From positions 1 through 64,000 of the forward strand of contig CAYFSO010000004.1 of the NCBI GenBank assembly GCA_964345775.1: DNA of 64,000 nt, read 5' to 3'. Of the stretch, positions 17,108-24,917 are shown piece by piece (position 1 is the stretch's first letter; the number at the start of each line of letters is the position of its first letter). The translations under genes and the position numbers were made by a program. The notes beneath the pieces were generated by a model. That model did no database searches. It had not been told where the DNA came from and saw only the letters and a list, made by a program, of their open reading frames with translations. The stretch is from M55B154 sp964345775 (GTDB taxonomy: Bacteria > Spirochaetota > UBA4802 > UB4802).

Positions 17108-19478
17108 CGCCCAGGAATGTAATATCGTCCCGTATATGCTCCACCCCGAATTCATTGATGGCTTCAATAACCGCATTTATTCTCTCCTCTATATCTTCTT
17201 CAGAATCACTGGCCAGTATCTGCTGCAGGTGCTGCTCTCCAAACGTTTTGTCCTTCTTCTCATCATATAGCTCGGTAAGGCCGTCTGTAAAGAGATATAA
17301 TTCATCCCCCCGGTCAAGCACATATCTTGACGCATAATACCGTGCGGTTGGCTCTACCCCCAGTATTTTAGAGCGGCCTTCCAGCCTGGTTATTTTTTTG
17401 CTTCCAGGCTTCCTGATCATTGGTGCATTGTGCCCGGCATTTATGTACTGCAATGTACTGTTAGAGCGGTCAAACACCCCGATAAAAAAAGTAATGAGTT
17501 CTATACCCCTGTAACGGGTTGTAAGAAAATTATTTATCTCTTCCACCGTTTTCTCAATGTTTTTCTTTTCACGTAACATTCCGTTCACGATGGCACTGGT
17601 CATGGAAAGTATCATCGCCGCGGCAAGTCCATGTCCCGATATGTCCGCCATTACGAATGCCAGCTTCTTTTTACCAATAGGAATAAAGTCAAAATAGTCA
17701 CCCGTTACTTTAAGGTATGGTCTTGAATAAAAAGAAATGTTCAACCCGTACCCGGCAGGGGCCTTTTTGGGAAAAAGCCGCATCTGGATATACGAAGCAA
17801 GATCGAGTTCCTTCTCGTACCGCCGCTTGATAATGAATTCCTGGAACAGCCTGTCATTCTCAAACAGCTGGTGCAGCTGCAATGCGACCGTGTTGAAATA
17901 ATGGATCTCGGTACCGGAAAAGAATTCGTCGTCGTTCTTTTCGCCAACCTTGAGTATCCCCTTAATCTCACCCCCCGCGAATACCGGGGCCGCTATGGTT
18001 ATTCCCTCTTCGTCAAGGATATTATATATCCTGTGTTCAAGAAGAGAGCTGCTCATCAGTGAATAGCGGATAACCGTTTCCCGGAACCGTGAAAAGAAAT
18101 CCGCGATGAATGAATCCCGTGACTGGTAGTCAACGTAACGGTATAACCCTTTTCCATGATCATCCGGCATATAGTCGAACACGAGGAATCGCAGTTTCTG
18201 CACGTTTGTAACGTTACCTGCTTCAGTAAATATTTTTCTGATCTTCACCTCAAGCGGCTGAGGGGAAGAGACAAGCTCTGCAATGTATTGAAGGGAAAGC
18301 GCGTATGAATCTTTCCTGAGAAATAGCACGTCATCGAACCTTCGGATAAGCACCCCCCTTACATGAAGAAGAATCAGTACGCTGGCTACGAAAATACCAT
18401 ACAGCAGGGTGCTTCCCGGTGAGAAGAAACCGGAACGGTTCACGATATAGTACAGGGATATCCCGGCAACGAGAGCTATTACCAGGTCAAAGAAAAGAAA
18501 CACAAGGCTCTTGCGTATATTCATCACCGAGCCTATGAAATTACTGGAAAGCAGGCTGTTGCCAAGGGCAACCGGCAGCACCACCGCGAAACTGACACAG
18601 ACCTGTGGAGTCATATCGTACGGAAAAAACAGGCCCAGCATAAGCAGAACCACCGGCAGCAGCATACCGGTTATCATCACCGTCATGATGGCGAGGTTTC
18701 TACGGCGCAGGTACCTGTTGCCGGTCATGACAGCATAGCCGAGTATGATCACCGAGGACAATACCGCGCCACAGATAATCAGTGTGAGAATAATGGAAAG
18801 GAACTCAAAAAATTTTATAAAGTTCACTACTTGAAGCAGATACGCCAGGACAAACAAACCGGAGAAAATAAAACTGAGGGCTATACCAGTTTTACCCATC
18901 CGCCTGTTGGCCAGGTTAAAGCTTATCCGCAGCAGGACTATCACCGCAATGGCCGCTGCTGCCACGAACAACGGTACAAGCCGTCGCATGCTGAAGACAT
19001 CCACCAGCAGCAGCAGGAAGAGGCCAAACCCGCACGAAAAGATAAAGTAGAGATATGCCTGGTAACTCCTGGCATGAAGTGTCCCAACCACCAGGCCCCA
19101 TATCCAGCACACGTTACCGATCAGCAGGAGAAGCATAAAAAGCCAGCCTATATTGCTCTTCTCCGGTATCATGGAAAATGAACCGGTATCTTTATCCTGC
19201 CCTTTCACACAGGCAAAAGAAAGACCCGGCTTCATCTCGGTTTTCAGCAACACGTCCGCAATATTTTCTTCATCAACCTGTTGTGATCCTATTTTCAAGA
19301 TCCTGCACCCGTATCCCATTCTGGAATCCTGGGGACCCAGGGTGTAAAAAAATGTATCACCTACCAGCAGCCTGTTAAATGGATAATGCTCTGTATAGGT
19401 ATTTATATCAGACGTAACTGCCACGTTGACCAGCACGAAAAAGACCATTGTCATCATGTAGAACAGTTTCTTTTTCAC
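17094..19478 (-). CDS. membrane PP2C (SpoIIE/RsbU-type) serine phosphatase
   Basis: A 794-residue protein. Signal-like N-terminus, extracytoplasmic segment to about residue 105, then about eight hydrophobic helices (110-385). A GAF-like region (about 400-560) follows, and the C-terminal SpoIIE/PP2C domain (about 570-794). Metal-binding motifs are intact: VTGDYFDF, MADISGHGLAAAM, NAGHNAP, FTDGLTELYD and HIRDDITFLGV. Such phosphatases dephosphorylate STAS anti-sigma-factor antagonists in partner-switching pathways. A STAS protein is encoded at 42630. GTG start overlaps the stop of the upstream degenerate phosphatase (GTGA), with GGAAGG in front, so the two are translationally coupled and may work together. 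Confidence 0.88.
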   Translation of the reverse strand: MKKKLFYMMTMVFFVLVNVAVTSDINTYTEHYPFNRLLVGDTFFYTLGPQDSRMGYGCRILKIGSQQVDEENIADVLLKTEMKPGLSFACVKGQDKDTGSFSMIPEKSNIGWLFMLLLLIGNVCWIWGLVVGTLHARSYQAYLYFIFSCGFGLFLLLLVDVFSMRRLVPLFVAAAAIAVIVLLRISFNLANRRMGKTGIALSFIFSGLFVLAYLLQVVNFIKFFEFLSIILTLIICGAVLSSVIILGYAVMTGNRYLRRRNLAIMTVMITGMLLPVVLLMLGLFFPYDMTPQVCVSFAVVLPVALGNSLLSSNFIGSVMNIRKSLVFLFFDLVIALVAGISLYYIVNRSGFFSPGSTLLYGIFVASVLILLHVRGVLIRRFDDVLFLRKDSYALSLQYIAELVSSPQPLEVKIRKIFTEAGNVTNVQKLRFLVFDYMPDDHGKGLYRYVDYQSRDSFIADFFSRFRETVIRYSLMSSSLLEHRIYNILDEEGITIAAPVFAGGEIKGILKVGEKNDDEFFSGTEIHYFNTVALQLHQLFENDRLFQEFIIKRRYEKELDLASYIQMRLFPKKAPAGYGLNISFYSRPYLKVTGDYFDFIPIGKKKLAFVMADISGHGLAAAMILSMTSAIVNGMLREKKNIEKTVEEINNFLTTRYRGIELITFFIGVFDRSNSTLQYINAGHNAPMIRKPGSKKITRLEGRSKILGVEPTARYYASRYVLDRGDELYLFTDGLTELYDEKKDKTFGEQHLQQILASDSEEDIEERINAVIEAINEFGVEHIRDDITFLGVEVE

Positions 19479-20869
19479 TGCGAACCTTCCAGACGTATTA
19501 CGATCAGAAGATTGTCAAAAGAATCGCTCTTTTCGGACACCGGCATCATGTCAACAATGGAACGGGTTATCCTGTCCAGCGATTGAGAAGCCTTCTTTTC
19601 CAAAAGTTTGGCAACTTCATCCCTGTGCATTTCAATGTATTCCATGAAGGGAACACATCCCATGAACAGGAGGTCACCTTCTTTCAACTGCACTTTCTCA
19701 ACTGCCCCTTTTTTGGGTTTCAGCTTCTTCAAACGTTTCGTCTTTTTTCCGGAATACACAAATGGATTTGAATGGTTATGACAGCTCACCTGCAACTCGC
19801 CTGCCTGTGTAAGCATGGCATGGCATACCGACAATTCCTCGTCCATGATGTCAGCATCTTTTATGGTTTTCTGCAGTTTCTTTATACAATGCGACGGGGA
19901 CAGGTGCATACGGGCATAACTGTGCAGCAGCGACTGCACCGACGGCATGTGAAGAGAGACCAGGGCAAGGCTGCCCAGCATATGAAATGACGAAATACGA
20001 ACATCATCCGAATCCCCCTGGTTGACAAAGAGATCGAAGAATTCACGGGAACTGAGTGATCGGGACTGGTGATGCACCCGGACATTTACGGTGCCGTATT
20101 TCAGCGAAGTCTCTGGCACGAAACGTTGTTGAATACGCATGGCCAGCTCGTATTCTTTTTCAAGTTCCTTTTTCTGCACGATCTCTTTGAAGAAGAAACC
20201 ATTCACTGTCAATGTGGCGATCTTCGAGGCAAAGGCCTTGAGCAGCATGATCTCCCGCTGCGAGAGCCTTCGTTTCAGGTCACCGATAATGATGAGGCCC
20301 AGGAATATATCATGGAAGTATATGGGAATCACCACCTCGCCATCCAGTTTCTCGATCTCATGGATAATGGCACGCTCGAAATGTATTCCCTCGTTAAGCT
20401 GGCTCTTGATAATAACATCATCGGCTCCCCGTATAACCTTGAACAGTATGTTATCATTCTCGATGTTTGCCTTGCGGATAACCCTTTTGCGCCTGTCCTT
20501 CTGGTAAAAGATGGTATACTCGTCCCTGTCATGGTAATAGAAAAGCAGCAGGCCATACCGCACATGTATGCAGTTCAATATCTGGTCGAATATAGACTTG
20601 ATCATGGCATCAAAGGATTCAATGGCAAGTATAGAATCCACGGCCTGGATGTACAGGTCCATGTAGCGAACCGGTGAAACCTGGGTTTCTATTTTGTGAG
20701 AAAGATAGGTAAACAGTGGCAGGACGGTGATCGTAAGCAGCACCATGAACAGGATGAACGCATGGCCCTCGTAGCCTGCCATGTGTACTATCCACGTGGT
20801 GGCAAAAATGATACCGATGAATACCACGTGAATCGATGGAATATAGAGGTTCTGGATTATTCTTTTCAT
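19475..20869 (-). CDS. GAF plus degenerate PP2C-domain membrane protein (probable pseudophosphatase)
   Basis: A 464-residue protein. Two N-terminal membrane helices (about 9-58), a GAF domain (about 80-235), the EYELAMRIQQRFVPE linker helix typical of RsbU/SpoIIE proteins, then a C-terminal region following the PP2C fold pattern. The metal-binding acidic motifs are lost. GGDYFD is replaced by SSREFFDLF, DxSGHG by SSFHMLG, NAGHNP by CHNHSNP, and DGxxE by MGCVPFMEY. Only a DNLLIVIRL end remains recognisable. It is therefore probably catalytically dead and could regulate the active phosphatase encoded immediately downstream (4-bp overlap). It also overlaps tmk by 4 bp upstream. Good GGGAG site before the ATG. 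Confidence 0.75.
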   Translation of the reverse strand: MKRIIQNLYIPSIHVVFIGIIFATTWIVHMAGYEGHAFILFMVLLTITVLPLFTYLSHKIETQVSPVRYMDLYIQAVDSILAIESFDAMIKSIFDQILNCIHVRYGLLLFYYHDRDEYTIFYQKDRRKRVIRKANIENDNILFKVIRGADDVIIKSQLNEGIHFERAIIHEIEKLDGEVVIPIYFHDIFLGLIIIGDLKRRLSQREIMLLKAFASKIATLTVNGFFFKEIVQKKELEKEYELAMRIQQRFVPETSLKYGTVNVRVHHQSRSLSSREFFDLFVNQGDSDDVRISSFHMLGSLALVSLHMPSVQSLLHSYARMHLSPSHCIKKLQKTIKDADIMDEELSVCHAMLTQAGELQVSCHNHSNPFVYSGKKTKRLKKLKPKKGAVEKVQLKEGDLLFMGCVPFMEYIEMHRDEVAKLLEKKASQSLDRITRSIVDMMPVSEKSDSFDNLLIVIRLEGSQ

Positions 20870-21480
20870 ATACTCCCTGTTACCTGTTCAAGGTCATCCA
20901 GAATGGATGCAAACAGTTCATCCTCCGTTAATCTACCATCAAGCACCAGGAAACTTTCATCTGCCAGATGAAGGTAATTTTCGCGTACCCGCTCCAAAAA
21001 TTGCTTCTTCTCGAATATTTCTTCCTTTCCGGGATCCCGTGCTGCAACCCGGCCCAGGGCTGTATCCGGATCGATATCAATGAGGTATACCCTGTCGGGA
21101 ACAGGAAAATCCCTTTCCCTGTTCATATCAACTATCTGCATGGGACTGTATTTCTTACCACCCTGGTAAGCAGCCGTTGAATAATAATACCTGTCCAGTA
21201 TCACCAGCATTCCCTTTTCGATGGAAGGGATTATATTCGTTTTTACATCGTATTCCCGGTCAAGGATGAAAAGCTCCAGCTGATGCTCAACGTCCGCGTG
21301 GAAACTGCCATTAAGCATTTCCCTTATTTTCTTCCCCCACGGCCCCCCGGTTGGCTCCTGCAGCAAAACCGCGGGGATATGTTTTTTTTCACAGTAGCTG
21401 AAAAGAAGCCTGGCCTGCGTGGATTTACCTGAACCATCAATACCCTCGAACAGGATGAACAATGGCAGATCCAGTTTCAT
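20866..21480 (-). CDS. tmk: thymidylate kinase
   Basis: Phosphorylates dTMP to dTDP in the cytoplasm for DNA synthesis. The 204-residue protein has the P-loop FEGIDGSGKST (residues 11-21), the DRYYYSTAAYQGG substrate motif of the family and the LID-region arginine in VAARDPGKEE. Length is typical (about 200-210). The gene overlaps pgi upstream and the degenerate phosphatase downstream by ATGA junctions, which indicates tight translational coupling in one operon of metabolic and signalling genes. No anomalies seen. Confidence 0.95.
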   Translation of the reverse strand: MKLDLPLFILFEGIDGSGKSTQARLLFSYCEKKHIPAVLLQEPTGGPWGKKIREMLNGSFHADVEHQLELFILDREYDVKTNIIPSIEKGMLVILDRYYYSTAAYQGGKKYSPMQIVDMNRERDFPVPDRVYLIDIDPDTALGRVAARDPGKEEIFEKKQFLERVRENYLHLADESFLVLDGRLTEDELFASILDDLEQVTGSI

Positions 21481-22874
21481 ACAATGTACTTGTCGTCCTT
21501 TTTGTACCCCCGGTCAAACTTCTGCTTGAACTCGTCAAAACCCGGCCGCTCGAGAAGCCCGAAAGTAAACTTTTTGCCTATCTCAACAGCAGGCTGATCA
21601 AAGGGATTTATATTGTAGAGATATCCCGCGTAAGCCGTCTGCATCTCCAGGAACATGACCAGTTCCCCAATCGAGGTTGCGTTAAGCCTGTCAAGCATAA
21701 GTGCAGCACTTGGGCGACCTGCTTCCTTGAGTGCCAGCTCGGTAGCAGATTCTTCGAAACCGTTCAGCTTTCTCAGGCTTTTACGGGAAAGGTAGTTCAT
21801 CTCGGGCATGTCATCATAGAATTCAGGGATGGTAACGTCACTATCAAATTCGTTCAGCTTAAGAAAGGTGATCACCTTGTCATTGGGCCCCTCCAGGTAA
21901 AGCTGCAACTGCGAATGCTGGTCAATGGTACCAAGGGCGGCCACGGGTGTCAGCCCGGTCATTACCTCGTTGTTATTAACGTCATACCTTTTACCCAGCG
22001 ATTCAGCCCACAGCTGCCGGTACCAGTCGGCGAAGAGAGAAAGCTTCCTGGTATAGGGCATCAGCACGTTGATACGCTTGTTCTTGCGAATATCAAAAAG
22101 ATAATGGAATGTTGCATTCAGCAGGGGAGCATTATGGAAGAGGGATTTCCCTGAATACTTTTCAATAATATTTCGAGCACCGGCAAGCAGGCCCTCCGCG
22201 TCTATTCCAATAAACTCAGCCATGACCAGCCCAACCGCTGAAAGAACGGAAAAACGTCCTCCCACGTTTGAAGGTACCGGGAACGTAGCAAAACCTTCCT
22301 CCTCTGCCACTTTACGAAGCACACCTTTTTGAGGATCAGTTATAGCCACGATGTGCTCCCTGTACCTGTCACCAACCGCCTTTTTCAACGCGTCAAGCAT
22401 GATGGCAAAATTTGCGTTCGTTTCCGTTGTGCCGCCTGATTTTGAAATGACCAGGAAAATGGTCCGTGACACGTCAATCACGTCCTCCATTGAATGGATC
22501 TCGTAGGGGTCAACGTTATCAAAGAAGTACACCCTGTACCGTCCCTTTCTCTGTTCGTCGCTCAGCTCATTCAGGTAGAGATGTGACAGGGAATTCTTCA
22601 ATGCCTGGGGCCCCAGTGCCGAACCGCCGATGCCCACCACGGCGATTGTATTGAACCGGTCACCGCACCTGTCCCTGAATGCACGAATGGAAGGAACCAT
22701 ATCTTCGTCGTAGGGAACCTCCAGGAAGCCAAGGTCTCCCCGCTTTTTTTCCTCTGCCATCCGGGAATTTGCCTTTTCTGTCAACTGGGATACCGTGTCA
22801 AGTTCTTCAGGGGATATTCCGTGTTCATCACCCACATGATGGTTCATCAGGTAATTGTAATCGAAGGTAATCAT
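21477..22874 (-). CDS. pgi: glucose-6-phosphate isomerase
   Basis: Interconverts glucose-6-phosphate and fructose-6-phosphate. The 465-residue protein is of the shorter bacterial type. It shows VVGIGGSALGPQ, the phosphate-binding SKSGGTTETNANF, PSNVGGRFSVLS, the catalytic-base region QLWAESLGK and the C-terminal NPFDQPAVEIGK with the active-site lysine. GGAGAG stands a few bases before the ATG. It heads the long minus-strand run (pgi-tmk-PP2C pair-sppA-paralogues), and tmk starts inside its stop codon region. A 138-bp gap separates it from tsaC upstream, where its promoter would lie. Confidence 0.95.
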   Translation of the reverse strand: MITFDYNYLMNHHVGDEHGISPEELDTVSQLTEKANSRMAEEKKRGDLGFLEVPYDEDMVPSIRAFRDRCGDRFNTIAVVGIGGSALGPQALKNSLSHLYLNELSDEQRKGRYRVYFFDNVDPYEIHSMEDVIDVSRTIFLVISKSGGTTETNANFAIMLDALKKAVGDRYREHIVAITDPQKGVLRKVAEEEGFATFPVPSNVGGRFSVLSAVGLVMAEFIGIDAEGLLAGARNIIEKYSGKSLFHNAPLLNATFHYLFDIRKNKRINVLMPYTRKLSLFADWYRQLWAESLGKRYDVNNNEVMTGLTPVAALGTIDQHSQLQLYLEGPNDKVITFLKLNEFDSDVTIPEFYDDMPEMNYLSRKSLRKLNGFEESATELALKEAGRPSAALMLDRLNATSIGELVMFLEMQTAYAGYLYNINPFDQPAVEIGKKFTFGLLERPGFDEFKQKFDRGYKKDDKYIV

Positions 22875-23012
22875 ATATTCACTCTCCAGGACAAATTTTC
22901 ATTTTTAAGGATAATACAGTTTCTCGTCCCAGAAGGGACTTCTGCATACATGTACAACAGGAACTATAAAAATTATACTGTGAACGGCAAGTTGTCAATC
23001 ACAATTGCAGGA

Positions 23013-23981
23013 TCAGCCGGCAGTCCTGGCCGCAGCCTTTCGCAACCTGTCCATAATGGCCCTGCCAAGTCCTTCCTCGGGCACTTTCTGCGCGTATATA
23101 CACGTCAGCCCCATTCCGTCAAGCCTGTGCAGGCAGTCAAAAAGCCTTGCCGCGGCCTTTCGAAGCGAGCCTTCGGGTGAAAGCACCTCGACCGGGGATA
23201 AGGCTGTATCCATATCAGGCACGGTGAATGCCAGGATACCCTGATGCGATGACAGGTTTTGTATTTCATCTATTGCATCCACCAGTATTACAGGTGTTGA
23301 AGGTGAGTAATGATAGGGAAGCTGTCCGGGAGCCTGTGGATCACCTGTTTTTTCTTTCTCGTACAGTTTCCCGGTGACATCCTCTATATTCTCCGCGGGC
23401 AGCCCCCCGTGCCGAAGAACGGTGCAACCCGACTCATCCATTCCAACAATGGTTGACTCCACTCCAACGGCACATGGGCCACCGTCAAGTATCATATCCA
23501 CCCTGTTACCCAGCTGACGCGCCACGTGGGCCGCGCTTGTGGGGCTGATGTAGCCAAAAGGGTTGGCACTGGGCGCTGCAAGCGGGGTACCTGATTCGCC
23601 AATAAGCCGGCGGGCAATGTCATGGGCAGGCATACGTATTCCAACCGTGTCAAGTCCGGCAGTCACGATATCGGGCACATTCCCGGATTTCGGGAGCACC
23701 ATGGTGAAGGGACCCGGCCAGAATCGGTGCGCACATTCACGTCCCACACCAGGGATGCTGGCAGCAACCATGTCAAGCTGCTGTATATCACCAATATGCA
23801 CGATAAGCGGATCGAAAAACGGACGCTGCTTGGCTTCGAAAATACGGGCCACCGCCTCGGGATTGAACGCGTCGGCCCCCAGTCCGTACACCGTCTCGGT
23901 GGGAAAGGCCACTATCCCGCCATCCCTGATCACACCTGCAGCACGACGTATGTTCTCTTCTGTTGCTGGTAAGGGTTTCAT
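23013..23981 (-). CDS. tsaC: threonylcarbamoyl-AMP synthase (Sua5/YwlC type)
   Basis: Makes threonylcarbamoyl-AMP for the universal t6A37 tRNA modification. The 322-residue protein has the YrdC/TsaC domain (about 1-195): FPTETVYGLGADAFN, KQRPFFDPLIVHI, WPGPFTMVLP, GIRMPAH, PLAAPSANPFGYISPT and ESTIVG. The C-terminal Sua5 domain follows, with GQLPYHYSPSTPVIL at about residue 240 and the late IYAQKVPEEGLGRAIMDRLRKAA. The two-domain form is Sua5/YwlC rather than the short TsaC. It stands alone on the minus strand, divergent from the barrel gene at 24150. Confidence 0.94.
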   Translation of the reverse strand: MKPLPATEENIRRAAGVIRDGGIVAFPTETVYGLGADAFNPEAVARIFEAKQRPFFDPLIVHIGDIQQLDMVAASIPGVGRECAHRFWPGPFTMVLPKSGNVPDIVTAGLDTVGIRMPAHDIARRLIGESGTPLAAPSANPFGYISPTSAAHVARQLGNRVDMILDGGPCAVGVESTIVGMDESGCTVLRHGGLPAENIEDVTGKLYEKEKTGDPQAPGQLPYHYSPSTPVILVDAIDEIQNLSSHQGILAFTVPDMDTALSPVEVLSPEGSLRKAAARLFDCLHRLDGMGLTCIYAQKVPEEGLGRAIMDRLRKAAARTAG

Positions 23982-24082
23982 TTATGAATATCTTCCGTAA
24001 TCAAAGTACTAAAAAAACATACCAGTGCATGTAATCCAGCACAGGCGGCATGTCAACCAGCAAAATAATATTATTACTTCAG

Positions 24083-24112
24083 TTGACATGTCAAATATCA
24101 CTCTCGTATACT
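24083..24112 (+). promoter_or_regulatory. sigma-70-type promoter with palindromic operator on the -35 box
   Basis: TTGACA (24083-24088), an 18-bp spacer and TATACT (24107-24112) form a near-consensus promoter 38 bp before the barrel-protein ATG. The -35 box is half of a perfect 12-bp palindrome TTGACATGTCAA (24083-24094). A further inverted half site CATGTCAAC is at 24049-24057, about 35 bp upstream. The arrangement suggests an operator occupied by a dimeric repressor or activator. The binding protein is not identifiable. Confidence 0.6.
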
Positions 24113-24149
24113 GATGTCATCACACTTATCATAAAAGAGGACAGCACCA

Positions 24150-24644
24150 ATGACAACCTTCATCAGTAAAACGCTATCACCATGTATAATCACCGTTTCC
24201 ATCATTATATTATTCTCATCGGCCTCCTTTGCTATCGGCAACAATGGTTTTGGAATTGGCTTCGTGCTTGGCGATCCTTCGGCAATTACCATGAAATATT
24301 TTATCAACCATCAACATGCCGTTGATGCCGGGATAGGTGACGCGGCCGGTGACGGGTTCTACCTTTACGGGGATTACCTTCTGCATTTCCCGGGCATTAT
24401 ACCGGTTGAACGGTTCACGCTGTACCTTGGCGGAGGCGCAGCATTTCACAACTTCGAAAAAAATCGGAGACACGAAGATGACGTGGATGAGAACCGGATC
24501 GAGGCACGTATGCCGGTGGGGGTGGAGTTTGAAACCCCTGAAATACCCCTTGGCATATTTCTCGAGATCGTACCGGCAATGCGTCTGTCACCTGATGTAG
24601 ACTTTGAACTGCGTGCCGGTCTTGGCATGCGATACTTTTTCTGA
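24150..24644 (+). CDS. small putative 8-stranded outer-membrane beta-barrel protein
   Basis: A 164-residue exported protein with a signal peptide (1-28, ending SASFA). The remainder consists of about eight short amphipathic strands: GFGIGFVLGDPSAITMKYF, FYLYGDYLLHF, RFTLYLGGGAAFHNF, IEARMPVGVEF, LGIFLEIVPAMRL and the terminal ELRAGLGMRYFF. Ending in phenylalanine is typical of barrels handled by BamA. The GDPSAIT turn near the first strand resembles DUF3996-type spirochaetal proteins, though I could not verify that. It has its own strong promoter with a palindromic operator and an AGAGGA ribosome-binding site. Function unknown; a surface or pore protein is possible. Confidence 0.6.
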   Translation: MTTFISKTLSPCIITVSIIILFSSASFAIGNNGFGIGFVLGDPSAITMKYFINHQHAVDAGIGDAAGDGFYLYGDYLLHFPGIIPVERFTLYLGGGAAFHNFEKNRRHEDDVDENRIEARMPVGVEFETPEIPLGIFLEIVPAMRLSPDVDFELRAGLGMRYFF

Positions 24645-24881
24645 TTATTGCACACCCTCCTGGTTGAAAAACTCGCTGTATTCCATATCTTCACCCATAA
24701 TATGGACGTGAAGCCAGTCAACCATGAAGGCCAAAAATTCCAGCATATCCATGTTCCCTGTTTTATGATCAGCCAGGTATCCGTTTACCTTTTTTTTCAA
24801 GGCTTCATGCTGATTTATATGCTGCTCATCTATGGATGGGACTTTCACGCTCAACGCATCACTCCAGCTAAAAAGTGCCGT
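24645..24881 (-). pseudogene. bacteriohemerythrin remnant (start codon mutated, metal helix deleted)
   Basis: The reading frame begins with a good GGAGGA followed by ACG where an ATG is expected. It then encodes ALFSWSDALSVKVPSIDEQ, the classic bacteriohemerythrin N-terminus. It passes directly into HINQHEALKKKVNGYL and ends with LHVHIMGEDMEYSEFF. The family is normally about 130-135 residues and binds a di-iron O2 site with seven ligands. Here the middle helix with the HxxxE pair is missing, about 50 residues, leaving about 78 codons. Both the start-codon change and the internal deletion point to decay. A shortened protein from the TTG at 24854 is possible but could not bind di-iron normally. 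Tail-to-tail with the barrel gene. Confidence 0.7.
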
Positions 24882-24917
24882 AACTCCTCCAGCATTATTA
24901 TGATATGTTAAAAGAAC

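Noticed and set aside
22875..23012. tRNA or small RNA in the pgi-tsaC gap
   Set aside because: No acceptor-stem pairing or GTTCGA T-loop motif. The same check on the other gaps was also negative.
24648..24911. Plus-strand ORF of 87 codons over the hemerythrin remnant
   Set aside because: The minus strand has clear bacteriohemerythrin homology, so the plus-strand frame is a shadow.
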